Part shown: piece after piece, positions 49,890 to 64,000 of the stretch | Layout: each line of letters begins with the position of its first letter | How positions within the stretch are numbered: the stretch's first letter is position 1 | NCBI RefSeq assembly: GCF_036345915.1 | Contig: NZ_CP107785.1 | Span: 4,030,001-4,094,000 of the forward strand | Origin: Nocardia sp. NBC_00565 | Lineage (GTDB): Bacteria > Actinomycetota > Actinomycetes > Mycobacteriales > Mycobacteriaceae | DNA: 64,000 nt | Direction of reading: 5' to 3' | Position numbers and translations under genes: made by a program | Notes under the pieces: model-generated | The model's input: only the letters and a program-made list of their open reading frames with translations | Database searches by the model: none | What the model was told of the DNA's origin: nothing

Positions 49890-50042
49890 ATGTTTCGGCC
49901 TCCCCGGGGTTTTCACCCAGGATAGGTGCACCGGGCTACGGTGGCGTATCGATTCGCGGGGCCGGCTCCGTTTCGTACCGCCGCAACCGATCTCGGTGCC
50001 GCGGCGACAGCGTCGCGCACGCGGTGGTCCGGGTCACATCGC

Positions 50043-50073
50043 TTGACCTCGAGTGCGGTTGAGGAACCAAGAT
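50043..50073 (+). promoter_or_regulatory. Second orphan MerR-type promoter
   Basis: TTGACCTCGAGTGCGGTTGA followed by GGAACCAAG, matching the site at 34891 position for position in TTGACCT, CGGTTGAG and the final AAG. No intact gene follows on the plus strand before the convergent YCII gene. Confidence 0.45.
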
Positions 50074-50152
50074 CGGAGCCGTGCTCCGGCCCGAGACACC
50101 ACTGGGCCGCACACCCGAGTCCGAGAACCGTCAGTGTCGACGGCTCACGGTT

Positions 50153-50189
50153 CGCTCCCGCTGGGTCCGTACACCCACCAGCGGGAGCG
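50153..50189. terminator. Terminator after the nusB-YCII unit
   Basis: A perfect 12-bp stem CGCTCCCGCTGG / CCAGCGGGAGCG with a 13-nt loop, 7 nt beyond the YCII stop. Confidence 0.65.
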
Positions 50190-50195
50190 CTGGGC

Positions 50196-50462
50196 TCAGG
50201 CGGAGACTGCGATCTCCCACTCGTACACGGTGAGTTCCGACGACCCGGTGGTGTGCACCGGGTCGGTGAACGCGATTTCCCTGGCGGCTTCGAGACTTTC
50301 GGCGTGGATCACGTAGGCACCACCGGTCCCGTCGGTGAATCGACCGCTCTCCACCAACTGCCCACGATCGAGCAACTCGTTGAGGAATTGCCGGTGCGGT
50401 TCGATCACGTCCGGGTCGAATGACGGCTTGCGCATCGCCATGACCAGGTACTTGTTGGTCAC
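50196..50462 (-). CDS. YCII-domain protein
   Basis: 88 residues of the YCII/dimeric alpha-beta barrel family: [20 protein letters not shown] at the start, then [21 protein letters not shown] and a C-terminal [20 protein letters not shown] with the family's conserved His-Asp region. The GTG overlaps the nusB stop as GTGA. Small enzymes or binding proteins of uncertain function; probably a passenger of nusB expression. Confidence 0.85.
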   Translation of the reverse strand: MTNKYLVMAMRKPSFDPDVIEPHRQFLNELLDRGQLVESGRFTDGTGGAYVIHAESLEAAREIAFTDPVHTTGSSELTVYEWEIAVSA

Positions 50463-50977
50463 GCTTCCGGCTCCGGACGCGGCGCCCTGGTCGCGGCCGC
50501 GGCGGCACGCACCTGCGGAGCCACCAGCACGACCTGGCCGAGTACACCGTTCACGAACGACGGCGAATCATCGGTGGACAGCTCCTTGGCCAACTCCACC
50601 GCCTCATCGACCGCGACCACCGGCGGAACATCGTTGGCGTGGAACAACTCCCACACCGCGATCCGCAGGATGGCGCGGTCGACGGCGGGCAGCCGGGACA
50701 ACTCCCAGTCCTTGAGGTAGGACTCGATGGTGCCGTCCACCCGGTCGAGATCGTCGGCGACGCCCTCGACCAACGTATGGGTGTAGGCGTGCACCGGCGC
50801 GACCGCCTGGTCCTGGGTGGCCAGCTCGACCCGCTCGGTGAGCAGGTCGGCCACGTCCACGTCGCGGGCCTCCGCCTCGAACAGCAGATCGACCGCCCGG
50901 CGGCGGGCCTTGTGGCGCGCGCCGAGCTTCTTGAAGGTGGACTTCTTGTCTACGGGCTGTTCCGCCACAGCAGTCAT
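50459..50977 (-). CDS. nusB: Transcription antitermination factor NusB
   Basis: 172 residues; binds boxA RNA with NusE to keep rRNA transcription processive. Typical [21 protein letters not shown] at the N-terminus, then [20 protein letters not shown] and [33 protein letters not shown] start with AGGGA. Placed 23 nt after efp, the same order as in mycobacteria. Confidence 0.96.
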   Translation of the reverse strand: MTAVAEQPVDKKSTFKKLGARHKARRRAVDLLFEAEARDVDVADLLTERVELATQDQAVAPVHAYTHTLVEGVADDLDRVDGTIESYLKDWELSRLPAVDRAILRIAVWELFHANDVPPVVAVDEAVELAKELSTDDSPSFVNGVLGQVVLVAPQVRAAAAATRAPRPEPEA

Positions 50978-51000
50978 TATCCCTGTTCGCCGCGCGGCGA

Positions 51001-51564
51001 TCAGGCGTTCACGCGGCCGAGGTAGCTGCCATCGCGCGAGTCGATACGCAGCTTGTCGCCGGTGTTGATGAACAGCGGCACCTGCACCTCGGCACCGGTC
51101 TCCAAGGTGGCGGGCTTGGTACCGCCGGTGGAGCGGTCACCCTGCAGGCCGATATCGGTGTGCTGCACCTCGAGCTCGACCGTGACCGGGAGCTCGACGT
51201 AGAGCGGCGCGCCCTCGTGGGTGGCGACCTGCACGGTCATGTTCTCCAGCAGGAAGCGCGCGCCGGGGCCGATGGTCTCTTCGGCGATCGAGATCTGGTC
51301 GAAGGTGTCGCCGTCCATGAAGACGTAATCCGTGCCGTCGTGGTACAGGTAGGTCATATCGCGACGGTCGACGGTGGCGGTCTCCACCTTGACGCCCGCG
51401 TTGAAGGTCTTGTCGACGACCTTGCCGGACAGCACGTTCTTCAGCTTGGTCCGCACGAATGCGGGGCCCTTACCCGGCTTGACGTGCTGGAATTCGATGA
51501 TCTGCTGGAGCTGACCGTCGATCTTCAGCACGAGGCCGTTCTTGAAGTCGCTGGTGTCCGCCAC
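51001..51564 (-). CDS. efp: Elongation factor P
   Basis: 187 residues; relieves ribosome stalling at polyproline. Three beta-barrel domains, with the exposed loop [17 protein letters not shown] whose Lys is the modification or tip residue. The C-terminal [19 protein letters not shown] is standard. GTG start with AGGAG. The tip has PGKGPA, the form found in actinobacteria. Confidence 0.97.
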   Translation of the reverse strand: MADTSDFKNGLVLKIDGQLQQIIEFQHVKPGKGPAFVRTKLKNVLSGKVVDKTFNAGVKVETATVDRRDMTYLYHDGTDYVFMDGDTFDQISIAEETIGPGARFLLENMTVQVATHEGAPLYVELPVTVELEVQHTDIGLQGDRSTGGTKPATLETGAEVQVPLFINTGDKLRIDSRDGSYLGRVNA

Positions 51565-51607
51565 TGTTCTCGGATCTCCTAGTTCATGAATGTTCGGGCA
51601 ACCGGCA

Positions 51608-52735
51608 TCAGTCGACGACGGTCAGGTCTTTGCTGGTGTTGGTGAGCAGATCCGGGCCCCCCTCGCGCACCACGAGCGTGTCCTCGATCCGGACGCCGCC
51701 GCGGCCGGGGAAGTACACACCTGGTTCGACGGTCACCGCCACGCCAGACAGAAGTGTACCGGTTCCGGTTTTGGCGATCCCCGGCGCTTCGTGGATCTGC
51801 AGTCCGACGCCGTGCCCGAGTCCGTGCACGAACAGCGTGCCGTGCCCGGCCGCCTCGATCACCGCGCGCGCCGCCGCGTCCACCTCGGCGACCTGCGCGC
51901 CCGGCTTCAGCGCCTCGCGTCCGGCCCGCTGCGACGCCTCGACCAGCGCGTACACCTCGCGGTGCCAGTCAGAGGCGGCACCGAGCACGAAGGTGCGGGT
52001 CATATCGGAGTGGTAGCCGCCGATCACGGCGCCGAAGTCGATCTTGACGAAGTCGCCGGTTGCGAGCACCGCTTCGGTGGGCCGGTGATGCGGGATCGCC
52101 GAATTCGCGCCCGTCGCCACGATGGTCTCGAAGGCGATCGCCTCACCGCCGTGTTCGAACATCGCCCACTCCAGATCCCTGGCGACCTGACGTTCCGTGC
52201 GACCGGGGCGCAGACCACCGCGTTCCAGCAGAGTCGCCAGTCCGGCGTCCCCGGCCGCGCAGGCGGCACGCAGCTGTTCGACCTCGTAAGGGTCCTTGAC
52301 CATGCGCAGCTGTTCGACCAGGCTCGGCGTGGCGACGAACTCCAAACCGGTCTTCTGCTCGATGAATGCGCGATGCTGATCGACCGTGACGACATGGCTC
52401 TCGTAGCCGATCCGGCCGAGTTGCCACTCTCCCGCGAGCTCGACGATTCTTCGGGCGGTGGCCCTGGCGATCTCCGCGCGCAGGTCCGGCACCTGCTCGG
52501 CGACCTGGCTCAGATAGCGCCCGTCGGTGCCGATCACCGTGCGCTCCTCGGCATTACGCATATCCCAGGAGGTCACCAGCAGCGTGGCATTGGACCCGGT
52601 GAAGCCGGTCAGGTACCTGATGTTCACCAGATCAGTGACCAACAGCGCGTCGACCTCGTTCTCCACCAGCAGACTTCGCAGCGCGCCACGCCGCGCCGCG
52701 TAGTCGGGCCCACGGCCCGCGTGATCAGCAGACAT
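51608..52735 (-). CDS. pepQ: Xaa-Pro dipeptidase / aminopeptidase
   Basis: 375 residues of the M24 pita-bread metallopeptidases. The N-terminal creatinase-like domain has [20 protein letters not shown]. The metal ligands are in [20 protein letters not shown] (two Asp), [16 protein letters not shown] (His), [11 protein letters not shown] (Glu) and [10 protein letters not shown] (Glu). It lies 43 nt upstream of efp, as in mycobacteria. Confidence 0.95.
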   Translation of the reverse strand: MSADHAGRGPDYAARRGALRSLLVENEVDALLVTDLVNIRYLTGFTGSNATLLVTSWDMRNAEERTVIGTDGRYLSQVAEQVPDLRAEIARATARRIVELAGEWQLGRIGYESHVVTVDQHRAFIEQKTGLEFVATPSLVEQLRMVKDPYEVEQLRAACAAGDAGLATLLERGGLRPGRTERQVARDLEWAMFEHGGEAIAFETIVATGANSAIPHHRPTEAVLATGDFVKIDFGAVIGGYHSDMTRTFVLGAASDWHREVYALVEASQRAGREALKPGAQVAEVDAAARAVIEAAGHGTLFVHGLGHGVGLQIHEAPGIAKTGTGTLLSGVAVTVEPGVYFPGRGGVRIEDTLVVREGGPDLLTNTSKDLTVVD

Positions 52736-52925
52736 AAGTCAAAGCTACCGCCGACACGCCGTAGTCTCCGTATAAAACACCGGCATCGACCGTGCCGTAC
52801 CTGTCGTGTTCGGCACGGATAGCACTCGGCTCGAGCGAGGCGAGTGCTGTTCACATATCGATCGGTTATCCCCAATTCGGAAATCGGGGCTGAATCCGGC
52901 ACCGCGGCGGACGAGGCTTGAAGCC

Positions 52926-53381
52926 ATGTCCCCCATCGCCTTTTTCCTGCTGGTGGCCTGGTGCGCCGCACTTACCGCATTCGATATCCGGCACTGCCGC
53001 CTGCCGAATTCACTCACCGCGGCCGGTGCCGTGATCATCTTCGGATATGCGCTTTTCACAACACAATTCACCGCCGCGTCCGTCGGTGCGATGCTGCTCG
53101 CGCTGCCGTATCTGGTGGTGCATCTCGCCGCTCCGGATGCGTTCGGCGCAGGGGATGTGAAGCTCGCCGTCGGACTCGGTGCGGTGGCCGCGCTCGGCGG
53201 CGCGCAGTCCTGGGTGGCGGCGGCACTCGCGGCCCCGGTACTCACCGCGACCGCAGGCGTCGCCGTACTGACCGTGCGGCGGATTCGCGCGGGTGACGAT
53301 CGCGCCGGACCGCACCCGCTGCCGCACGGACCCGCGATGTGCTTCGCGACGGTGCTGAGCCTTGCCGCGGTGCACGCCTAG
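52926..53381 (+). CDS. Type IV prepilin peptidase (A24), short form
   Basis: 151 residues, about five membrane segments, with both catalytic aspartates of A24 peptidases: [10 protein letters not shown] and FGAGDVKLA. It lacks the N-terminal methylase domain of full PilD proteins, as in the actinobacterial short forms for Flp/Tad pili. ATG 52926 has a GAGG. It lies next to aroC as does Rv2551c near the aro genes of M. tuberculosis. No tad genes are in the window. Confidence 0.9.
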   Translation: MSPIAFFLLVAWCAALTAFDIRHCRLPNSLTAAGAVIIFGYALFTTQFTAASVGAMLLALPYLVVHLAAPDAFGAGDVKLAVGLGAVAALGGAQSWVAAALAAPVLTATAGVAVLTVRRIRAGDDRAGPHPLPHGPAMCFATVLSLAAVHA

Positions 53382-53470
53382 TCGACCATGGTGCGGGCGC
53401 GGCGACCGTGCCCGTCATCACGGCGGGCCGTGTGCCGGAGCACCCGCGCCGACATGGGAAGATGGACAGC

Positions 53471-54660
53471 GTGCTGCGCTGGATAACTGCCGGAGAATCC
53501 CATGGTCCCGCTCTCGTCACCATCCTCGAGGGGATGGTGGCCGGTGTCGAGGTGACATCGGACGAGATCTCCGCACAGTTGGCGCGCCGTCGGCTCGGGT
53601 ACGGGCGCGGCGCCCGGATGAAGTTCGAGGCCGACAAGGTCACCGTGATCGGCGGGGTACGCCACGGTCGCACCATGGGCGGACCAGTGGCCATCGAGAT
53701 CGCGAACTCCGAATGGCCGAAATGGACGACGGTCATGTCCGCGGATCCGGTGGACGAGGCCGAACTGGCCGAACTGGCCCGCAACGCACCGCTGACCCGG
53801 CCCCGGCCGGGCCATGCCGACTACTCCGGCATGCTCAAGTACAACTTCGACGATGCCCGCAATGTGTTGGAACGGGCCAGCGCCCGGGAGACCGCCGCGC
53901 GGGTCGCGGCGGGCACGGTCGCGAGGAACTTCCTGCGGCAAGCCTTCGGTGTGGAGGTCGTTTCGCACGTCGTCTCGATCGGCACCGCAGCCAACACCAC
54001 TGGCCTCGTGCCGACCGCGACGGATCTGGCCGCGATCGACGAGAGTCCGGTGCGCGCGTTCGGTAAGGACGCCGAGGCCGCGATGATCGCCGAGATCGAG
54101 GCCGCCAAGAAGGACGGCGACACCCTCGGCGGTGTAGTCGAGGTGGTCGTGGAGGGTTTGCCCGTCGGGCTCGGCTCCTTCATCAGTGGTGCGGACCGGC
54201 TCGATTCACGACTCGCGGGCGCGCTCATGGGCATTCAGGCCATCAAGGGCGTCGAGGTCGGCGACGGTTTCGAGACCGCGCGCCGCCGCGGCAGCCAGGC
54301 GCACGATGAGATGAAGCCGGGCCCGGACGGCGTGCTGCGCTCGACGAACCGCGCGGGTGGTCTCGAGGGCGGTATGACCAACGGCGAACCGCTGCGCGTG
54401 CGCGCCGCGATGAAGCCCATCTCGACTGTGCCGCGCGCGCTGTCGACGGTCGATATGACCACCGGCGAAGAGGCGGTCGCCATCCACCAGCGCTCGGACG
54501 TCTGTGCCGTGCCCGCGGCGGGTGTGGTGGCCGAGTCCATGGTCGCGCTGGTCGTCGCGCAGGCCGCGCTGGAGAAGTTCGGCGGCGATTCGCTGGTCGA
54601 GACCCTCGACAACATCACCAGCTACGTCAAGCGCGTCGGCGCCCGCCCACACGTGCCGCA

Positions 54661-54664
<4 letters not shown>
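53471..54664 (+). CDS. aroC: Chorismate synthase
   Basis: Last step of the shikimate pathway. 397 residues with the signatures [59 protein letters not shown] (positions about 112-145) and [20 protein letters not shown] 53471 matches the family start; ATG 53462 is possible but GGGAAG would sit too close. The stop overlaps the aroK ATG. Confidence 0.96.
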
Positions 54665-56740
<2,076 letters not shown>

Positions 56741-56755
56741 TCGACAACAATGAAG

Positions 56756-56778
56756 CGGCGCACCCGTCGGGTGCGCCG
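56756..56778 (+). terminator. Terminator of the aro operon
   Basis: CGGCGCACCC / GGGTGCGCCG, a 10-bp stem with a 3-nt loop followed by TTG, 16 nt after the aroB stop. Confidence 0.75.
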
Positions 56779-56840
56779 TTGCCTCCGACACGAATCTCGA
56801 CAGATCCGCAGCGCGTCGCCCGACCGCCGTAAATGAGCGA

Positions 56841-56879
56841 AGGCGACCTTCCGGCCAGGATGGCCGATGAAGGTCGCCT
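56841..56879 (-). terminator. Terminator of the B-4DMT gene
   Basis: AGGCGACCTTC / GAAGGTCGCCT, an 11-bp stem with an inner CGGCC/GGCCG hairpin, 21 nt after the stop of the minus-strand gene; it would work in both directions. Confidence 0.7.
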
Positions 56880-56899
56880 CCAGTCGATTTCGCGAAAGG

Positions 56900-57382
56900 C
56901 TAGACGGGAGTCGCGGCCGCTTCCGGCTGCTGTGCAACGGGTGGGTTCGCGGACTTGGTGATCCGGCGGTCGGCGATGATGCGGCCGATGCCGACGCCGA
57001 TGAGGCCGGGGATGAAGACCAGCAGGACGATGAAGGAGGCGGACGCGGTCAGCTCGAAGAGCAGGCCGTTGTCACCGAGATCGAACTTCGGCAGAAAGTC
57101 CAGCAGCCAGGAGATCGCGCCGCTGCCGAGACCAGCGCCGATGGCGGTCTTCAGCCACCGGATGGTCAGGTCGGAGCCGTGCTCCGGATCCGGATGGACC
57201 TGACGGTCCTTGCGGCCGTCCAGCACACCCCAGAAGACGATCGCCGCGACCAGTACGACCAGGCACAGCGGCCGCATCCAGCTGCCCTGGGTCGGCCAGT
57301 ACACCATCGCGAATCCCAGCGCGGCACGCAGGACGACAACCAGCGCACCAAGAGCTGTGGCCCGCAACACCCAACCATTCAT
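56900..57382 (-). CDS. B-4DMT-type four-span membrane protein
   Basis: 160 residues with four hydrophobic segments: ALGALVVVLRAALGFAMVYW, PLCLVVLVAAIVFWGVLDG, AIGAGLGSGAISWLLDFL and ASASFIVLLVFIPGLIGVGI. The start MNGWVLRATALGAL and the pattern YWPTQGSWMRP fit the actinobacterial B-4DMT transporter family, of unproven substrate. ATG 57382 is preferred; ATG 57394 is possible. It stands alone between two terminators and aroE. Confidence 0.75.
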   Translation of the reverse strand: MNGWVLRATALGALVVVLRAALGFAMVYWPTQGSWMRPLCLVVLVAAIVFWGVLDGRKDRQVHPDPEHGSDLTIRWLKTAIGAGLGSGAISWLLDFLPKFDLGDNGLLFELTASASFIVLLVFIPGLIGVGIGRIIADRRITKSANPPVAQQPEAAATPV

Positions 57383-57428
57383 GGTCAACACCATAGCCTC
57401 GAGTCGGCCGGATCCAAATGAGAACCGG

Positions 57429-58247
57429 TTACAGTTTTATCGCCGCGGCCATTTCCGCGCGCGGAGCCGGTCGGCCGGTGAACTGCTCGACCTGCCCGTA
57501 GGCCTGGTTCAGCAGCATCTCCAGCCCGCTCACCACGGTGTGGCCAGCCCGCGCGACCGCCTGGGCCAGCGGCGTCGGCCACGGGTTGTAGATCGCGTCG
57601 AGCACCACCGGTGCCATCGCCACCGCTTGCGCGACGACCGCGGCCGCCTCCGCCGGAACGGTGCTCACCACCGCGCCGGCGTTCGCGCACACCACGCCGA
57701 CCGCGTCCGCGTCGAAGCCGACCACGGCGGCGCTCATACCGAGTCGTTCCGCGAGATCGACTGCGCCGTGCGCCCTTCCGGCATCCCGGGCGACGACGGT
57801 AACCGCCTTCGCACCGAGCTCGGACAGCGCGAGCAGCGCCGGGCGCGCCGTCCCACCCGCACCGAGCACAACGGCCTCGGTGAGTTCGCTGACACCCCCA
57901 CCGCGCAGCGCGCCGAGGACCCCGTCCACATCGGTGCAGTCGGCACGCCAACCGGCATCGATCCGAACCAGCGTGTTTGCCGAGCCGACCAGCACGGCAC
58001 GTTCGGTGCGCTCGCTCGCGTACGCCAGCGCGGCCTCTTTACCCGGCATGGTCACCGACAGTCCGACCCACTCGGGGCCGAGCCCGTCGACCAACCCGGG
58101 CAGTTCCTCGGCCGAGCACTCGATCCGCTCATAGGTCCAGTCCAGCCCGAGCGCGCGATAGGCGGCCAGATGCAGCTGCGGCGACCGCGAATGCGCGATC
58201 GGTTTACCGAGCACCGCCGCCCTGCGCGACCCTGCCCTACCGTCCAC
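57429..58247 (-). CDS. aroE: Shikimate dehydrogenase
   Basis: Reduces 3-dehydroshikimate. 272 residues: PIAHSRSPQLHLAAYRALGL (substrate serines), SVTMPGKEAAL (catalytic Lys), ADCTDVDGVLGAL (Asp) and the NADP loop VVLGAGGTARPALLAL. The GTG start overlaps the end of mltG by 11 nt. Downstream of alaS-ruvX-mltG as in mycobacteria, and close to aroC-aroK-aroB. Confidence 0.95.
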   Translation of the reverse strand: MDGRAGSRRAAVLGKPIAHSRSPQLHLAAYRALGLDWTYERIECSAEELPGLVDGLGPEWVGLSVTMPGKEAALAYASERTERAVLVGSANTLVRIDAGWRADCTDVDGVLGALRGGGVSELTEAVVLGAGGTARPALLALSELGAKAVTVVARDAGRAHGAVDLAERLGMSAAVVGFDADAVGVVCANAGAVVSTVPAEAAAVVAQAVAMAPVVLDAIYNPWPTPLAQAVARAGHTVVSGLEMLLNQAYGQVEQFTGRPAPRAEMAAAIKL

Positions 58248-59859
58248 TATCGAGAATCCCGCTCTGCCTGGCCTTTTCGATATTGCGCAGATGCTCGCTG
58301 TAACTCTCGGTGAACAAGGTGGTCCCCTGTTTGTCGACCGTCACGAAGTACAGCCAGGTCCCCGCCTCCGGATTCTCCATGGCACGCAACGCGTTCAACG
58401 ACGGCGCGGAGATCGGCGTGGCGGGCAGGCCCGGCATGGCGTAGGTATTCCACGGCGTCCGCTTGGCTCGGTCGGTGTCGGTGGTCGCAACCTCGGTGCG
58501 ATCCAGCGCGTAGTTCACCGTCGAGTCGAACTGCAGCGGCTGATTGACGTCCAGCCGGTTCACGATCACCCGTGCGACCTTGCCCATATCCTGCGGCAGT
58601 GCTTCGCGTTCCACCAGCGATGCGGCGATCAGGGTCTGATACGGATTCAGCTTCGTCTCGGTGCCGGACTGCAGCAGCCCGGTCGATTCGTAGCTGCGCG
58701 CGCTGGCGCTCACCACTTGCTTGAGGATCTGCTCCGGCGTCCCGCTCGGATCGAAGTCCCAAGTGCCGGCGGCGATCAAGCCCTCCAGCTGCCTGCTGCG
58801 ATCGGGCACATCACGCACCCGCTGCTCGGCCCAGCTCGGCACACCGAGCGCGGGCAGATCCATGCCCGCACCGGCCGCGTCGAGCTGGTCGTAGGTGACG
58901 CACTTCTTATTGGTGCCGGTGCCGACGCAACTGGCGTCGGCGATCTTGCGGTAGATGCCGTCCTTGCGCGAGCCGGTGTTCACGTCCTGCTGGTCGTGCA
59001 GCTGTCGTCCCTCGGAGACGACCAGATTGCCGACCCGCGATTCCTTGCTGAGCAGCGCCGTCACCGCCTGTGCGGCCGGACTGTGACTCGGGATCGCGTA
59101 GTACCCCGGCTGCACCGAGTTCATATTCGAATTGCGCACGGCCGCTTGGAAGAAGGCCTCGCTGCTCGCGACGATCCCCTTCTGCTGCATCGCGTCCGCG
59201 ATCTGGTTCGAGGTGTCACCGGGCTGCACCTGCACCACCACGAGCGGCCCGACCGGGCCCGCGTAATCCTCGGGCGCGCCGAACATCTTCGCGATCTTCA
59301 TGCCCGCGAACGCCGCCGCGCCGATGAACAGCAATACGAACATCGCGCCGATGAGCCACAGATGCCGGCGGCGCTTCTTGCGCTCGGCGGCCTTGCGGGA
59401 GGCCATCCGCGAACGTCGGCCGCGCGAGGATCCGCCGCGCTGGCGCTCCGACCGGGATTCCGAACGCTCCTCGGCACTGCCCTCGCCGCGCTCGGGCCGG
59501 TTCCGACCGGGCCGCCCGGTCCGCGCGGCCCCGGCCCCGGCTCCGGACCGCCCGCCGCCCAACCCGTCACCGCGGGAGCGCCGGGGCTGCGAACCCTCGC
59601 CGCGTTGGGCACTCTCGCCACGTTGCGCGTTCGGCCCGCGTCCGCGCCGCGGAGCCGCATCCGCGTGCTCGGCCCGCTGCGGTGCCGCGCGACGCGAACG
59701 CCCGGCCGCGAGCGACTCGTCCTGATCATCGTCGGTGTAGCGCGGTATGACGTTGGTGTCGTCCTCGTACTGTTCCCACGCTTGATCGTTTCGCCGGTAA
59801 CGCCGATCAGCCTCACGCTGTCGGAACCGTTCCTCGGCTCGCGCCCATCGATCCGTCAT
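58237..59859 (-). CDS. mltG: Endolytic murein transglycosylase with long basic cytoplasmic tail
   Basis: 540 residues. Cuts nascent peptidoglycan strands at the membrane. A 165-residue Arg/Gly/Ser-rich cytoplasmic N-terminus precedes one membrane span ([20 protein letters not shown]). The LysM-like region has [19 protein letters not shown] and the YceG domain has the catalytic Glu in [11 protein letters not shown], then [10 protein letters not shown] and [17 protein letters not shown]. The tail is longer than in most homologues. Its ATG overlaps the ruvX stop (ATGA). Confidence 0.94.
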   Translation of the reverse strand: MTDRWARAEERFRQREADRRYRRNDQAWEQYEDDTNVIPRYTDDDQDESLAAGRSRRAAPQRAEHADAAPRRGRGPNAQRGESAQRGEGSQPRRSRGDGLGGGRSGAGAGAARTGRPGRNRPERGEGSAEERSESRSERQRGGSSRGRRSRMASRKAAERKKRRRHLWLIGAMFVLLFIGAAAFAGMKIAKMFGAPEDYAGPVGPLVVVQVQPGDTSNQIADAMQQKGIVASSEAFFQAAVRNSNMNSVQPGYYAIPSHSPAAQAVTALLSKESRVGNLVVSEGRQLHDQQDVNTGSRKDGIYRKIADASCVGTGTNKKCVTYDQLDAAGAGMDLPALGVPSWAEQRVRDVPDRSRQLEGLIAAGTWDFDPSGTPEQILKQVVSASARSYESTGLLQSGTETKLNPYQTLIAASLVEREALPQDMGKVARVIVNRLDVNQPLQFDSTVNYALDRTEVATTDTDRAKRTPWNTYAMPGLPATPISAPSLNALRAMENPEAGTWLYFVTVDKQGTTLFTESYSEHLRNIEKARQSGILDSGR

Positions 59860-60418
59860 GCGTCGTCTCCGGACTCAGACGCCGCTTCGGCCGACCTCAA
59901 CACCGCACTCCGTTCGTCCAACCATCCTTGCAGGATCGATACGGCCGCCGCCTGATCGATCACCTGCCGCTGGCCACGCGCGCGAACTCCACTGTCCCGC
60001 AATGCACGTGCAGCTGACACCGTAGTCAAACGTTCGTCGGAAAGTCGGATAGGCACCGGCGCTATGACTGCGCGCAAATTCTCCGCGAATGCGATCGCCA
60101 ACCCCGCTGCGGTGCCCTTTTCCCCGCGCAAGGTCCTGGGAAGCCCGACGATGACCTCGACGGCATCGTACTCCCGCACAATTTCAGCAATTCTGAAAAT
60201 ATCGCTTGCCGAACCGGGCGTGCGCTTATTCGGCTTTGCGCGCGGCACCGTCTCCACGGGCGTGGCGAGGACGCCGTCCGGGTCGCTGGAGGCGACCCCG
60301 ATCCGGACGCTGCCGACATCGATGCCGATCCGCCTGCCGCGACCGGGATCGGTCACGGGTGAGGGGCGGTCGGCGCCGCAGCGCTGGTCCGACGAATGGT
60401 GACTCTCTGGGTCGCCCA

Positions 60419-60422
<4 letters not shown>
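59856..60422 (-). CDS. ruvX: Putative Holliday junction resolvase
   Basis: 188 residues of the YqgF/RuvX RNase H-like fold, involved in 16S rRNA 5'-end processing and/or junction resolution. [19 protein letters not shown] holds the first metal Asp, [13 protein letters not shown] follows, and [14 protein letters not shown] has the Glu. A GTG at 60422 overlaps the alaS stop as GTGA; ATG 60419 is the alternative. The N-terminal 25 residues are an extension of low conservation. Confidence 0.93.
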
Positions 60423-63082
<2,660 letters not shown>

Positions 63083-63375
63083 AGGTATCCAGCCTACCGG
63101 TGGGCCGCATCCGTTTTTTCAGCGACCGGGGTGCTGCCCGCCACCGTCCGGCCAACCCGACGAACTGGTCATCCGCTCACTGTCCCGTCATCCCGGAATG
63201 CCCTTCACCCACCAAATCGGCCAGCGAGTCGGTGACCGGCTCCTGATCCGCAATAATGCCACCCGAGACCGTCGAATCGGCCGGGCGACGCAGGGCTGCT
63301 CGAAATCGGCGGCGGGACCGTGTCGTCGTCGCTCGCAATAGCAGTGTAGTCACGGGCGCATGGTAGACCTGCCGG

Positions 63376-63789
63376 GTGGCGTCTATCGAGAAGCCGGTGC
63401 TCGTGATCGACGGATCCGCGTTCGATGACTTCGCCGGGTTCGCGCGCGAGTTCTCGAAACTGCTCGACGATTATCGCTGGCGGGGAAATCTCGACGCGTT
63501 CAACGACATCCTGCGCGGCGGATTCGGCACCCCCGAGGACGGGTTCGTGCTGCGGTGGCTGGATTCCGATCGCTCCCGCATCACCCTCGGCAAATCCGCG
63601 ACGATCGAGTACCTCGAAGGCATCCTCGCGCGCTGTCATCCATCGAACCGCGAGCACGTCGGGGCGCGACTGGCCGCAGCGCGGCGCGGCGCGGGACCCA
63701 CACTGTTCGACCTCGTCGTCGAGATAATCCTGGACCACGGACGCGACGGGAAGCAGTCCGCTGACGGGGTCGACCTGGAGTTGGTCTGA
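63376..63789 (+). CDS. Barstar-family protein
   Basis: 137 residues; the first 75 match the barstar (ribonuclease inhibitor) fold: VLVIDGSAFDDFAGFAREFS and WRGNLDAFNDILRGGFGTPE, with the family's helix bearing NLDAFxD. The C-terminal part (residues 80-137) is not part of the classic barstar. Barstar-like proteins neutralise barnase-type RNases or polymorphic toxins; no such toxin lies beside it here. A TAGACC box 6 nt before the GTG suggests a leaderless mRNA. Confidence 0.75.
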   Translation: MASIEKPVLVIDGSAFDDFAGFAREFSKLLDDYRWRGNLDAFNDILRGGFGTPEDGFVLRWLDSDRSRITLGKSATIEYLEGILARCHPSNREHVGARLAAARRGAGPTLFDLVVEIILDHGRDGKQSADGVDLELV

Positions 63790-63807
63790 CCCGGCGGCAA
63801 GCAGTCG

Positions 63808-64000
63808 CTAGCGGCCCCGGACGATCTTGCGCAGCTTCTCGACTCGGCGTTGGATATCGCGTTCGACGCCGTGGTCGGTGGGGGTGTAATAGTCGCGGCC
63901 GACGATTTCATCCGGTGGATACTGTTGCGCCAGAACGCCATCCGGGTCGTCGTGGGGGTATTTGTAGCCTTGGGCGTTGCCCAGCTTCGCCGCCCCGGCG
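63808..64000 (-). CDS. rarA: Replication-associated recombination protein RarA, C-terminal end (partial)
   Basis: The last 63 residues of a RarA/MgsA-type AAA+ clamp-loader-like ATPase, read from the window edge: [20 protein letters not shown], then [20 protein letters not shown] and the basic end [12 protein letters not shown]. The YKYPHD and YYxPTxxGxE patterns are diagnostic of the C-terminal tetramerisation region. It lies upstream of alaS as in M. tuberculosis (Rv2559c near Rv2555c). Confidence 0.85.
   Translation of the reverse strand, partial: AGAAKLGNAQGYKYPHDDPDGVLAQQYPPDEIVGRDYYTPTDHGVERDIQRRVEKLRKIVRGR

Overview
The window is high-GC actinobacterial DNA, most like Nocardia or a close relative in the Mycobacteriales. 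This rests on the many GTG starts, the ATGA/GTGA stop-start overlaps, mihF, an rsbW-sigF pair, a degenerate PriA, and gene order matching two blocks known from Mycobacterium tuberculosis (Rv1379-Rv1417 and the Rv2533c-Rv2559 neighbourhood). No rRNA, tRNA, transposase or cas gene was seen.

Layout. 0-5.6 kb: end of a gamma-glutamyltranspeptidase gene, then the riboflavin genes ribE-ribBA-ribH plus a PH-domain membrane protein, and rpe. 5.6-7 kb: an rsbW-like anti-sigma gene and sigF with a SigF-type promoter. 7-10.6 kb: def-fmt-rsmB. 10.7-16.3 kb: accessory genes (lipase, PadR, a shortened carotenoid oxygenase, TetR with a divergent NmrA-like reductase, a subtilisin-inhibitor-like protein). 16.5-25 kb: priA, metK, coaBC, rpoZ, gmk, mihF. 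25-34 kb: the complete pyrimidine operon pyrR-pyrB-pyrC-(membrane protein)-carA-carB-pyrF. 34.2-50.2 kb: an accessory stretch between the two conserved blocks, with AlkB-like and HD-domain proteins, a TetR/quinone-reductase pair, a FAD monooxygenase, a 1913-residue TIR-phosphoesterase-NACHT-pentapeptide-WD40 protein, an ArsB-type transporter and a three-gene operon of unknown role. 50.2-64 kb: nusB-efp-pepQ, a prepilin peptidase, aroC-aroK-aroB, aroE-mltG-ruvX-alaS, a barstar-like gene and the end of rarA.

Most notable. (1) A repeated cassette of about 77-80 bp sits exactly at gene starts (twice before ribH, once before pyrB). Each copy is a 26-27 codon mini-ORF with its own start, whose stop overlaps the next start as ATGA or GTGA; AroB carries a shortened derivative as its N-terminus. 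(2) The TIR/NACHT/WD40 protein is a strong candidate anti-phage STAND system, and its phosphoesterase-like domain has lost key metal-binding motifs. (3) Several housekeeping enzymes carry long low-complexity segments (about 560 residues inside PriA, about 250 on RsmB, tails on AroK and MltG). (4) Decay and duplication are visible: an in-frame deletion in the carotenoid oxygenase, a duplicated metK tail, a 62-bp tandem unit before coaBC, and a decayed gene behind an intact MerR-type promoter. Many starts also look leaderless, with a -10 box 6-8 nt before the start codon.
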